From Lindgomyces ingoldianus (lineage: Eukaryota > Ascomycota > Dothideomycetes > Pleosporales > Lindgomycetaceae): a stretch of 32,667 nucleotides of DNA. The notes below the pieces were generated by a model, which was not told the origin of the DNA, searched no databases, and worked only from the letters and a program-made list of their open reading frames with translations. Of the stretch, positions 19,145 through 28,945 are shown one piece after another. Positions within the stretch are counted from its first letter, which is position 1; the number at the start of each line of letters is the position of its first letter. Position numbers and translations under genes: made by a program. The stretch is taken from the NCBI RefSeq assembly GCF_010093535.1, contig NW_022985171.1, positions 471,798 to 504,464 on the forward strand, given 5' to 3'.

Positions 19145-20497
19145 ATGGGGGATCCGAGTCTTGAAGTCGTCTTCATAACAATTACCGATTTCACAACCGC
19201 GACAGCAGGTGAACACGCACCAACCTCTTCTCTAGCTCTACCCTCGACACTATCTCAGTCCCCTTCATCAATACCATCGGATATCAAATTATCTACATTT
19301 AGATCCTCATCTCTGTCAGGATCCTCTCCACCCCTCACCAACACAATTCCCCCACTACCGTCGAACTTCGCAACACCGAAACCCCACCTCGACTCTTCCA
19401 ACTCCACAGCTCTCCTCGACCTCTCACCTGGCGCTAGCAACACCTTCCTCGTCGTCGTCGTCGTCTTCATGGCTGTAATGATAATTTTCTACCTCGCTCT
19501 AATTGGTCTCTATATATGGGGCCGAGTGAAGGGATCTTGTCCCCGCTGCAAGCGCCTAGAAGATAAAATAAAAAATCTCCAGGGTGGCGAAGAGCCGAAT
19601 CGTATTACGGTACAGATGGTGAAGGACAGAATGGGTGAATTAGAGGATAATAGGATTGCGGCGGGGGGTTTACCAGGAGGGAAGATGACCGCAGAGGGGC
19701 CGCGTCACAGTGGAGAGGCGGGAGACTATCAGTTTATACGGCCACAGGCTTTTTCGGTGATGTTTGGGTGGAAGGGGAGAGGGAAGCAGAAGGTTAATGA
19801 TCGCTATCACCGAGATGAAAATGATCCACAAAACTCTTGGGAAACTTGGGAAGAGCATACTCAGTCCAACGTAAGTATCCCATCTTACCGGATTCCAACA
19901 CCATCCCCGCCTCTACCAGCCCACCACTGGAACACCCGCCCTCTTCACCGCGGCATTAGCAACCTCTGGGGTGCACTCACAAACTGCAGCCCCAGCAGTA
20001 ATAGTCGCGAAGACAACCCAACCCGCGACTTCCGCGACACCCAAGGGGACTGGGGGTCCTTCATCGAACCTAACAATGGCGTGCCATCCAATGCACGCGC
20101 GCACTACAACACTAGCTACCCCTACAGTTCGAACGCCATAACTCTAGACACTTCATACCAACCCCACACCCCCTACGAAATGTCCACCATCTCCCACTCC
20201 GATCCTGACTGCGAAGCATACCGCCGTGCAGCAGCCGCCGCATTACAAGACGGACCTGACGCAGCGTTCCACCGCGAGAATACCAAGGTCATCACGGATA
20301 GGATTCACGCACGGGAAGCGCTTGAACGTGGGGATAAGACGAATGGGAGCCGGGATAACTGGGATTTCGGGGCTTTGGTAACAGATCAGGCAAGGGAGGG
20401 CATGAATTTGCCGACTCGGGATCAGTTTGTGGATATTGAAATTGGTAGTGGTGGATGGTGGAAGGGAAAGAATGGGAGTGTGGCGGAGAAAAACTAA
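19145..20497 (+). CDS. Hypothetical single-pass membrane protein, 450 aa
   Basis: One uninterrupted exon starting at ATG 19145 (context AATCATCATGG). Residues 1 to about 95 are Ser/Thr/Pro-rich with one N-glycosylation sequon (NST near 86), suggesting an extracellular or lumenal, O-glycosylated part; no clear cleavable signal peptide precedes it. A single transmembrane segment spans about residues 101-126 (VVVVVFMAVMIIFYLALIGL) and is followed by a positive patch with a CPRC motif (132-135), a possible palmitoylation or metal-binding site. The remaining ~310 residues are polar and look largely disordered, with a short helical RRAAAAALQDG stretch. The layout is like fungal wall-stress-type or other one-TM sensors, but no Cys-rich WSC domain is present and I do not recognise a family. 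Codon use is coding-like throughout. Confidence 0.7.
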   Translation: MGDPSLEVVFITITDFTTATAGEHAPTSSLALPSTLSQSPSSIPSDIKLSTFRSSSLSGSSPPLTNTIPPLPSNFATPKPHLDSSNSTALLDLSPGASNTFLVVVVVFMAVMIIFYLALIGLYIWGRVKGSCPRCKRLEDKIKNLQGGEEPNRITVQMVKDRMGELEDNRIAAGGLPGGKMTAEGPRHSGEAGDYQFIRPQAFSVMFGWKGRGKQKVNDRYHRDENDPQNSWETWEEHTQSNVSIPSYRIPTPSPPLPAHHWNTRPLHRGISNLWGALTNCSPSSNSREDNPTRDFRDTQGDWGSFIEPNNGVPSNARAHYNTSYPYSSNAITLDTSYQPHTPYEMSTISHSDPDCEAYRRAAAAALQDGPDAAFHRENTKVITDRIHAREALERGDKTNGSRDNWDFGALVTDQAREGMNLPTRDQFVDIEIGSGGWWKGKNGSVAEKN

Positions 20498-20954
20498 ACG
20501 GGTGGTGTAAGGGGATGACGTAAAGTGGTGACGTAAGGGGCGGAGGAGAGGGTGAGTATCTGATCTTGATCTTGATCTGATTCTGAATCCGAAGAAGGCG
20601 CCAATGATGGCCTAAGCCCGTGACCCGACGCTAAGCTCGAAGTCCGAGATATAAGGGTCAGATTTTGGCCATAAATTGAAAAGGGAGTAAGAAAGAACTG
20701 CCCGAAAATGCAAAGGCTGAGACGAACCCTTGGTTGAACACCTGAGGCGTGAGGTTTGGTAGTAGTCGTACCGAGTCGTCCGATGTAGTCTGAGATAGTA
20801 AATCGTAGTGTCAAAAAAGATGCCTGTGTAGTGGAAACCTAGACGTAGACGCGATTAGGGAGCATTGACTTTCATAAATTGATAAAGAATTTTGACGTCA
20901 ACCCCTGAAAGGCTTCCGCAGCTCCCATATTGCCGAAATCTTCGTTATCCGGTG
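20498..20954. other. Convergent intergenic region
   Basis: About 460 bases between the 3' ends of the plus-strand membrane-protein gene and the minus-strand GFA gene. A minus-strand open frame here (20494-20814) starts with TTG and has no domain. A short run of GATCTT repeats lies near 20561-20577. Nothing else is recognised. Confidence 0.45.
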
Positions 20955-21557
20955 CTAGTACATACCACCCTCATGCGGCTCTCCAAACCTCATTGCTTCT
21001 TTATGATTCTTGGAATCCACGTAAAAAATCCAACCCTGCTCATGCCACTTTCTCAAATCGGCACCTTCCTGCCCCGCCTCCAGAGTCACTGCATTCACAC
21101 TTACGTAATGCGCACTCTTCGTAACTTCCTTCCCATCAACAACCTTCTTAATATCCATTGGTTTCGTTTTCCAAACTTTCTGCGCCTGACCCTCGCCGTC
21201 CTCCTTCCCAGCCCACTTTTCGACATCGAGTTCTACCTGCTCCCATTCCCCACCAAGGCCGAACGTACGCACACCGCACGTCTTGCAAAAATACCATCCG
21301 ACTTTCCTGTCGAAGCAGCGGTAGTCGCCGAGTTCTTCGATTGTAGAAGGAGAGGTAAGAATGAAATCGTCGGATGCATTAATTGGCCTTAGGTGGAAAT
21401 AGCCCATTTTTTGGCACGTGCTGCAGTTGCACTTGTAGATGCGGATAGTCTTTGCCGCTGGATCCTTGTCGGTTAAAGAGGGTGGGAAGGTCAGACGGAT
21501 TTGGTATTTGATACTACCGCAGTGGCAGGAGCCGTGGTAGACGCCTGTGGTCGACAT
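20955..21557 (-). CDS. GFA/CENP-V family zinc-binding protein
   Basis: The ATG at 21557 gives 200 aa starting MSTTGVYHGSCHCG. The fold is that of glutathione-dependent formaldehyde-activating enzyme (GFA) and CENP-V-like proteins: CHC at residues 11-13, CNCSTC (Cys 43, 45, 48), and CKTC (Cys 91, 94). These are the expected ligands of two zinc sites. A C-terminal WHEQGWIFYVD block is typical of fungal members. The open frame extends upstream without a stop to 21824, with in-frame ATGs at 21650 and 21788. The extra residues are Arg/Ser/Pro-rich and not part of the domain, so I chose the start next to the domain. In fungi the family is large and its substrates are mostly unknown; actual formaldehyde activation is not implied. 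The gene diverges from the ABHD12-like gene across about 530 bp. Confidence 0.82.
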   Translation of the reverse strand: MSTTGVYHGSCHCGSIKYQIRLTFPPSLTDKDPAAKTIRIYKCNCSTCQKMGYFHLRPINASDDFILTSPSTIEELGDYRCFDRKVGWYFCKTCGVRTFGLGGEWEQVELDVEKWAGKEDGEGQAQKVWKTKPMDIKKVVDGKEVTKSAHYVSVNAVTLEAGQEGADLRKWHEQGWIFYVDSKNHKEAMRFGEPHEGGMY

Positions 21558-22086
21558 TTTTGGTGGAGTTTGCGAATTGGTGGGTGGGGATGACGACGAC
21601 AGTCCGGAGGGGTTGGGATCGAAGCGAGGAGAGCGGCGTTGCTGTTCCATAGTGTCGGGCAGGCAGCAGCTTTTATATGGACGCCTCGTCGGACTTCCCA
21701 GCGCCGACCTTTCTCGTTCAAGTTTAGACTCGCTGTCGAATCGCGTATCGTGGAACGAATCTAAATCCTGGCGTGCTGTCTTGTACATTGGAGACCCGCT
21801 ATTCAGCGTCGGAAATATATCCAATCATGCTTCAACGCGACATCACATGCTACTCCATTGTGTCGTTGACGCGTAAATGGAAGCGTGTGGGGCTGGGGCT
21901 AGGATAAGCGGGAGTGAATTGAGGATGGATTTTGGCTTACTTGGAGGCGCAAAGGGCGTGGAGGAATTGGACAAGCCAGGTTGACCAAGCTTTCGGAACC
22001 CCAACCAAATGTGGAAGGCGCCAAAAACTCAACATCAACCTCCACCCTCGCTGTTGTTTCGACAAAGCCATCACAAACAGGGAACA
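21558..22086. promoter_or_regulatory. Divergent intergenic region between GFA and ABHD12-like genes
   Basis: About 530 bases shared by two divergently transcribed genes. The part to 21824 is also an upstream extension of the GFA reading frame, which may be coding in a longer isoform. No specific binding motif can be called with confidence. Confidence 0.4.
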
Positions 22087-23563
22087 ATGACTTTATTCAA
22101 CTATACAGTACTGCCTCTGGTCTTTGTTAGCGGGGTATGGATTCCGGCTACCCTTCTATGTTGTATTCCTTGGGTGCAGAAACAGTAGGTCTTCTCATTC
22201 TCGGTCACGGTGGTCCCCGTTTCTGATAGGCTGCAGGATGTTGTATCTCCATTGGGTGACCATGTGGCCTGGAAAATGGCTTCATGAGCCTGAAAGAGCT
22301 GGTTTTCTGAGTACGTGTACGAGTCCGTCGAGTCTGGGTACAGTATTGATGCATGCTAGAGAACCAGGTCGCACGCTTCCGAATCCCAACTCAAGACGGC
22401 GAAAGACTATTTGCATGGCTAATCGCGCCTCTTGGTGTTTACGCAGAGCATGCCGAAGAGTTCATAAATGAGAAATCCGGGGTAGACGGGGATATCGAAG
22501 ACAAGATGGCTTTCAAGCTTCTCCGAGATGACCCAGAAGCGAGACTCTTGGTCTATTGTAACGTGAACCATCCTTATCTTGCATCAATCGCTGATCAGTA
22601 CTCGCAGTCCATGGCGTAAGTTGAGATCCATTCTGTCAGTCCGACTAGATACCAACAGTTCAGAACTCAGCTACCATCGCCCAAGGCCGACGTACTGAAG
22701 AGTATCGGATGTACTCATCCGGCGCATCCGATAAGATCTTTACTCTTACATTTGATTACCGCGGGTTCGGGAGATCAACAGGGTCGCCATCAGAGACCGG
22801 CCTCCTGAATGATGGTACTTCCGTACTAGAATGGGCTCTTAACTTGGCCAACGTTTCATCCGATCGTATTGTCCTGCTAGGCCATTCCCTCGGAACGGCT
22901 GTCGCGACCGGCGTAGCTCACCATTACATCAACCATGAGCCTCCAGTCCAGTTTTCAGGGCTCATCCTTGGTGCTGCATTCACCAACTCGGGGAGTGCGT
23001 TCACAGCCTATTCCCTGGCTGATGTGTTTCCCATCCTCGCTCCCGTGAAGACCATTCCCTTATTCCAGGCCTGGTTCAGCCGGAGAATGGTAGATACTTG
23101 GGATACTTCCGAGCGCCTTGCGCACTTGATATCGAAAAGCCCATCGTTCCGCCTAGTACTGGTGCATGCAAAGGATGACACGACGATGCCTTGGGACCAG
23201 AGTGAGGAGATCTTCAAGTCTACTGTTCAAGCAGGTGTATTGGCCTCCCAGATCTCAGAGAACTCCACCTTAACAGATGAAGAAATTGTGGAGAAGGTCG
23301 GTATTGTTGACTTAGGAGAAGCTGGCCGACAGGAAGTCTGGAGCCAAGGACAAAGAAGTGTTAGTAAGCTGATCGCTAATCATGGAGGTGAGCTAGCGTA
23401 ATTCCTTTTAGTTACGCCTTTATGATGCTAATGGGACCTATTAGGGCACAACACAATGATGAAGTGGGGTCCAGTATCGCTTGCCCTCCTCCAATGTTTC
23501 GATCTAGTTCCAACGTCATCGACACGTGCATTGAGTGTTGGCGAAACACGATCGCCCATTTAA
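22087..23563 (+). CDS. ABHD12-like alpha/beta-hydrolase (5 exons)
   Basis: Exons 22087-22184, 22237-22310, 22360-22557, 22659-23387 and 23445-23563 give 405 aa. Exon 1 encodes an N-terminal membrane anchor (about residues 6-28). Exons 2-3 join to give the family block PERAGFLKNQVARFRIPTQD. The nucleophile elbow is GHSLG in exon 4. The acid lies in HAKDDTTMPWD and the catalytic His is in GGHN, restored only by splicing intron 4 (23388-23444). Relatives are ER or lipid-facing serine hydrolases (lysophospholipase or monoacylglycerol type); the substrate is not predictable here. Intron 3 can be cut at 22558/22658 (giving F-Q-N-S) or 22563/22663 (giving C-N-N-S). With either, the usual His-Gly of the oxyanion HGN motif is absent, so activity is uncertain. 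The single-frame reading that ends at 23401 would miss the His and is not the full gene. Confidence 0.82.
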
Positions 23564-25139
23564 ATATCGATACTCTGTTTCCAAACGTACCTTTTCCTTA
23601 AGACGCCAAAAACTTGGATACTCGTCCCCGTGACCGCACAGATTTTACTATCGAACAACAACCACAAGACCTCCACTAACGAACATGTTTTCCCCGCAAG
23701 ACGTCGACAACACACCGATAATACCACCGACCAAGCACTGCACTTTACATTTCAGCTGTATGACACTATGCCAAGTACTTCATTGTATGGCCAATCCATT
23801 TTTGAAGGCTCGAAGGCTTTATCTCTTTGTCTTAGCTCAACGAAGTCTTTGTTAATGATGTCTTTCTTGTTTTCTTTACTCCTATTTAGTAATCTCTCTT
23901 CTCTAGCCTCCCTCCCCATGTCGCAGAAACCCCACCGTGACGAGGGTTCTTACGTTAATATCCATCTTAAGTCCACCTTTGTTCCTCTTAGACGCTATTA
24001 AATTTTTCTTACCTGTGCTTTAACATGTTTTCCGCATTATTGTTACTTACAACGAGAAAAGTAGACTGGTCTTAACTATTGGCTTCGTCCAATCCCTTAC
24101 CACGTGGAGAGGCCTAAGAGCGCTCCGCTCTTGCTACATTAGACATCAGAATCTTTTTAGGGTTAGAGCTATGCTGCATAAACCCTACTAACGTCCCTCC
24201 ATAGGTGGCGGAAAATCACCTGAGCTGGAATGAATCCGGTGTCTAGACAGCTCCACCCTCCCCTTGCGGTTCTATTAAGGTAAAACTAGTGTATATTCTT
24301 TAGATATTTCTCCTCAATATGCCACTGTGCAGGGGAAATAAATACAGCACTCTTAATCATGCTGGTGATTGTTGTTTTTAAAGTGTCCAGAGCGGCATTT
24401 GCCTTGCAACCCTGCTTAAATAACATCCCTCACTACGTGGCGAGAAACACCCCGTAACGAGATGACCTGTCAATCGTTTCGTCAAGGCGCGTTACCCCTG
24501 TCCGACCACGACTATCCACAAGCCTTCAGATTTTGGAGCCCTATTGTGGTAGTCACATTAAGATAGAATAAAATTCTAAGGTTTTCAGTCATTTTGCCAT
24601 CATGTTTGTAAATTCCAGGAGTTTCGGAGCGAGGAAAGAGGGGTCTCAACATCCTTCGGCCTTAGCGTACTACTTTAGCGCACGTTGGCGTACACTAGCG
24701 GCTGCGTACTTTACTGTACTGAATTTCAGACGTGTGCTGCGCTGGAGAAGGTGTTCAGTTTGTCCAGTTTGTCTGGTTTGTGAGAGCGATGTATCCAGTT
24801 TCATTGTTTTGCACTGCCTTGCACTAACACTCTGAGCTACCTCATACACTCTGAGGCGGAAGTGTCAAAGTCGTACGAAGGCAAGTGCACTTAGCCATCA
24901 AGGAACGCTTGGACTCTATGATGCATCCAATTTCCTCGCCTCTAGACATCCCGTCCATTGCCTTTCAACAACATGCCTTCCGCTGTGGCATATCTAGCAC
25001 ATACACTATGGCATTAGCAAACTTCTATTTTGAAAAGACTCTTGCCTCTCCTTCATCTCCCAGCCTCTCTGGCCCGGAGGGCAGCCGGATCCCGGCGCAA
25101 TGCTCATCGAGTCCCACATGGCTTCAGCTTGGCTCAATC
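23564..25139. other. Long region with no supported gene
   Basis: Normal composition but no recognisable protein. The open frame at 23630-24001 begins with GTG and is low-complexity; the one at 24602-24835 has an ATG but no domain and contains a local repeat (GTTTGTCCAGTTTGTCTG). A small hairpin (AGAGCG CTC CGCTCT) lies near 24117-24131. The right part (from about 24885) may include the lost 5' end of the NmrA-like pseudogene. Confidence 0.45.
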
Positions 25140-25159
25140 CATTCGTCTGTTGACTAGCC

Positions 25160-25842
25160 CTCGTAAAGGCTTTGAAACCATCATCTCTGCCCTGGGTCGC
25201 GGCGTCCTCATGTCCTAGATTGCCTTAATTACAGCTGCTGAAGTGTCTATCGTTCCGCACCTTCTACCCCTCCGAGTACGGCACAGACATTGAATATGGA
25301 CCCGAATACGCTACCAAAAAGCCACACCAGATGAAACTGGCTGTACTCAAATACAATTGGGAAAGCGTAAAAAAGATGAAAGTTACCCATCTGGTCACTG
25401 GTTCATAGACTTATACTTTGGCAATATGGACAAGGAGCATGAAGAGGCGGGCACTTTTGACGTTAAATCGAAGCTCGCCATGCTCTTGGGTAGTGGTAAG
25501 GAGATGATCACTTCCACCTCAATGGGGGACGTTGGCAAGCTGCTCATTGCCGCGGTAAAGACGCCGAGCGTGGAATCGCCGCGCGTTTTAAAAGTACACT
25601 CGTTCATAATGACGCCCAAGAAGATCTTGTCCAGGTTCGAGAAACAGAAAAGGAGCACATTGGACGTCAGCTACACTAACTTAGTGCAGTTAAAGCAGCT
25701 AGAAAAGCAAGCTTGGGAGACTCAGAACCCGCTTGCTGCAGTATATACACTCCGACGGATATGTTCTAAAGGTGGCACCTTCTACCAGGCCATGGAAAAG
25801 GCCAAGGTTAGCGATCCCCAGATAGAGACGCGTAAAGAGTAA
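25160..25842 (+). pseudogene. NmrA/isoflavone-reductase-like gene, broken
   Basis: Pieces of one NAD(P)-binding NmrA-like protein lie in different frames. FETIISALGRGVLMS is followed by an in-frame TAG (25216-25218, where Gln is expected) and then IALITAAE. A shifted frame then reads [20 protein letters not shown] (about 25255-25315) on to LVTG (to about 25402). A third frame (25397-25842) reads [20 protein letters not shown] through SMGDVGKLL to the C-terminal region. One base appears lost near 25400 and another shift lies near 25245. The N-terminal Rossmann GxxGxxG part is not recognisable. Family members are NADPH sensors or reductases in fungal metabolism. At least two frameshifts and one CAG-to-TAG change make this a pseudogene; the 3' third could still be read from the ATG at 25357, but that would be an incomplete domain. 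Confidence 0.72.
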
Positions 25843-26728
25843 GTAAGGAATGTTGTGGAATCACAGACTTGATAGGCGGCGTTTGAGCCGGAAATGGTTT
25901 TTGGGCCTGACCTAAGATATTTCCACTCCCGCTGGGCTTGTGACGTGGGTGGATCGAATATCCTGCTGAACCTTGCTATGAGGGTCGAGAGTATTAAGTT
26001 ATACCATCTAAAAAATTGGCTACGCCTAAATCAACGCCTCTGCACTGCTTCCCCTGTAAGGATATTTCAGGACCACGACTTAACGTCCAGTGTAGAGCCA
26101 GATAGAGGGTGATGGGTACATGTGATTGTACACACCTCGTACAAACTTCTTCATCAGACGACCTTTCAACCATCTCTTCAGGAGAAGGTCTATATATCCG
26201 TTCAGTTGCTCCAATTTTCACCTCCGAGAGGAACCAGAAGGATTGTCAGGATAAGGCTAAGGACATGGAAGACGCCTTTGCTTTGCCTTGCTTGAGACAT
26301 ATCGCTATTGGCATTAGAACGCAAACGACACTACGCGCATTGCTAAGAAGGCTAAGCCAACCCTCTGCGTAGAAAAAAATTTATTAGTTAGATAGAATTA
26401 ATCTAGATTGAGGGTAGGATGCCCTCCATTATCAGATTAGTTTGATTGATCTAAATGAACGGATAGATAAACCAACCAGTGAGGAACCTGGCCGCAAATC
26501 CTTCCATCGTTGCTCTCCCCCCAAGACACATGCAGACTGGCTTTGGTTAGAGTGGCGATATAAGGCTAAGCGACGTAGGATTATCCATTCTGCAAAGCAA
26601 CATCGCTATGCTAGAATAAAGTAGTCACAAATTAGATGGTCTTTTGCAGGGTGAAGGAGTGCAACTTATAAGAACATTGACCCGGCGACTCACCACGACT
26701 TTCATCGAAGACTTTAGAAACTATCAAC
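25843..26728. other. No supported gene
   Basis: Short frames at 25894-26112, 26112-26372 (ATG, 86 codons) and 26442-26624 have no domain. The DNA looks like decayed coding or plain intergenic sequence. A short AT-rich stretch lies at 26371-26410. The last ~100 bases are the promoter side of the DUF4360 gene. Confidence 0.4.
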
Positions 26729-27424
26729 ATGAAGCTCTTGCTCCCTTTACTCTTCGTGCGCTGCATCATAGCATTGCCAGCCGCAGGCACTGATCCCACC
26801 CCCGGAATCACACTTGACATTCCAACTTCCTCTGGCGGCATTTGCTTTAACGGATCGGTGAATACCGTGACCAAAACCGTTAATAGCACTACAGGTGTCT
26901 TCCAGCTGGTGCACACCCTCGATACGTTTACACCATGGACCGAACCTAGCAGAACGGCCAACAACCAGAGGAGAAATTGCGTAGCGAATGTAGACATCGG
27001 CATTCCTTCAGGATACAGAGCTCGAGCGAATACAGTGGGAAACGATGTTAGCGGTTATATTCAGCTGGAGGATGCTAAAATGTCGGCACTCTTCATCGCA
27101 GATTACTCGTTTGCGTCGAACCCAGATTCTGTAGTAAGTTGGCTTTGCTCATAGTACTAAACATGTCGGGCAATCATTGACTAGAAGATATAGTCCAGTT
27201 CTACTCTCTACTTCGTGGGCCCGATGAACGGGAGATTTACGAGACATGCGGATGTGGAGGGCAAAGTCGCCTTGAGTTCTTGTGGTGGAGATACGCTAAA
27301 GACGGCATATCGCATTAGGGGCCTTAGTGCGAGTTCGAGTTCGCTGGGTTATTCTAGGCGAGATTTGGAGCCAGATGACTTCAAATGGGTTATCACTACT
27401 GGGGTAGAAATTTTGAAATGTTGA
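26729..27424 (+). CDS. Secreted DUF4360 protein (2 exons)
   Basis: Exons 26729-27133 and 27194-27424, with a 60-bp intron (GTAAGT..ATAG), give 211 aa. A signal peptide is clear (residues 1 to about 19: MKLLLPLLFVRCIIALPAAG). The mature protein follows the DUF4360 plan. It has an N-terminal Gly/Cys motif (SSGGICFNGSV), a central strand region F.LVHTLDTFTPWTEPSRT..NC.ANVDI.IPSGYRARAN, a gap over the splice junction, and a late SCGGDTLKTAYRIRGL with a terminal ILKC. The joined exons restore family order, which supports the intron. Family length is about 200-230 aa, so it looks complete. These are small secreted proteins of unknown function in fungi and some bacteria. It is one of the few intact genes in the otherwise decayed right half. 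Confidence 0.8.
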
Positions 27425-27617
27425 TAGAGAAGAAGTAGATTTGGTCAGCCGTGCCAAAGCTGTCACCTCAATGGACATGGATAAACGGTACCAGATGGAT
27501 CAAACGTTTCACCAGGAGTCCGCGACAGGAGCGTTAATCGCCTTCGTATCTCTCTGTCTGCAATACATGCCTTAGCAACTAGTATATACAGCGTTACTGC
27601 ACGCTATATTTTCTATG
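27425..27617. other. Short spacer, nothing recognised
   Basis: Downstream of the DUF4360 gene. A short minus-strand frame overlapping 27296-27478 is a shadow. Confidence 0.4.
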
Positions 27618-28034
27618 CTAAAACCGTATGATTATATATAGCAGAGGAGCTTGAATCACGGCTGCTTCTAAATCATCAATCCAAAGAGAGTTGCGCCTCT
27701 TTTTCCCACTGCCCGGGTTACCTAGGCAGAACAACGTGTTGCTCCATCCTGATAGTGCGGATTCGCGGAGGTTGCCTAAGATATCTCGTATAACAGGACA
27801 GGTTTTGTACATGCATGGGTTCATGTTACTGTATTCCATTACTTTAGATATACTACTAATATCCCGACGCACCTGGAAAGGCGCAGCACAGCCACGGATG
27901 GAGCAGTCATCATTTAAATTACATGGAAATGACGAGATGGTATGTGCAAGGTCATCTCGCATTAGATAGGTTCGTAATCGCTCCTTCTTATAAGTACTGA
28001 TTGGCACAGCGACTCTGCATGAGTTTGCGCGCAA
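27618..28034 (-). pseudogene. NACHT/NLR-type P-loop relic
   Basis: A minus-strand open frame without an ATG start (first possible codon TTG). It carries W.NTLFCLGNPGSGK followed by a basic stretch and WIDDLEA. This is the pattern around the Walker A motif of fungal NACHT-ankyrin/NLR-like proteins (family: TLFC.G.PGAGKT....VIDDL). The Walker A GNPGSGK lies at about 27700-27723; the Thr that normally follows Lys is replaced. Sequence on both sides is not recognisable as the rest of such a protein, which is usually far larger, so this is a small remnant. Heterokaryon-incompatibility-type genes of this class decay often. A plus-strand frame over the same DNA is a shadow. Confidence 0.5.
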
Positions 28035-28700
28035 CAGTAGGCAAAAGGCGAATTGTGATTTCCTAACAGCAGAGTGAGGTTCTGGGGTTCGGATAGAGCC
28101 TTTCTACGAATTCCTGGAGCGGTAGGAGTTAGACAATGGCGCTTCAGGGAGGAAAGTCGGCTGTTACGTGAAAACAGGCGCGAAGGCGATGAGACGAATG
28201 TAATTCTTAGGTAGGAGGGATCTGCGATGTTTAGGTGTAGCTACAGCGTGCAACTCGCTTGCTTTCATGGCAATATTTACTGCGCCCACAGCTTGCGTGT
28301 TACTGTAAGTCGAAGTACCCCTCATACGTCGCGGCACGGGGGGTTGTCTCGCTTCGCAGGGACGGACGTTACTTTAGCTCCAAACCTAATTTTTAATGGG
28401 AACGATAGGGCTTGTCTAAGAATATTTAAAGCTATCACTCCCCTCTTTGAGCCTGATGCGCAGCTGTCCTAACTTGTTAGCATCGATGCAGGTGGCTGTT
28501 TGTACGTACGGATATGCGGGGCTAATTCCCCAGAATAGTGCACTATGGCACTTTCAAAGAAGCCCTTCGCAAAGACGGCCTCGCCTCAATTACAGTTCCC
28601 TAACGAATTCGAGACGCTGCTATAGCAAAACTCTTTATCATAACTTGTCACTTCCTTGTCCTCAGCCCAACCACTCACAGTATAACTCCCGTGCACAGCC
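28035..28700. other. No supported gene
   Basis: Normal composition; the frames at 28227-28472 and 28447-28845 show no domain, although the second overlaps the methyltransferase relic in a wrong frame. Its right part may be the lost 5' end of that relic. Confidence 0.4.
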
Positions 28701-28914
28701 GACGGCTTTATCGCCTATGAAAACACCATCTCTGTCCTCCCCCTTGTCCCCTCCGCCCAAGGCAAAATCCTCGAACTCGGCCCCGACAAGGCAACCAAAT
28801 CCACCGCTACGATCCACCTCTCGTAGCCGTCATATACGCCGTTGACCCTAACCGCTACTATGGAGATAAAAGTTCAATAAACTTGATCTCCAGGAAGACC
28901 TGTGGCCATGAGTG
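28701..28914 (+). pseudogene. SAM-dependent methyltransferase relic
   Basis: Two frames together show the SAM-binding region of a type-11-like methyltransferase. The first frame (28701-28795) contains ISVLPLVPSAQGKILELGP, motif I. The second (about 28785-28914), shifted by one missing base within the Gly-rich loop, reads GNQIHRYD then VAVIYAVDPNRYYG with the acidic Asp of motif II, and stops at TGA 28912-28914. Only about 70 codons are recognisable; the rest of the domain is missing. It stands just before the dioxygenase pseudogene on the same strand. Confidence 0.6.
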
Positions 28915-28945
28915 AACTTGCGATACCCACCCTTCCAATAAAATT

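Noticed and set aside
20494..20814. 106-codon minus-strand frame next to the GFA gene.
   Set aside because: Starts with TTG, low complexity, and sits in the 3' intergenic region.
20892..21392. 166-codon plus-strand frame.
   Set aside because: Antisense shadow of the GFA-family gene, whose zinc motifs are unmistakable on the minus strand.
23630..24835. Open frames at 23630-24001 and 24602-24835.
   Set aside because: The first begins with GTG; neither shows a domain nor a believable signal peptide or splice structure.
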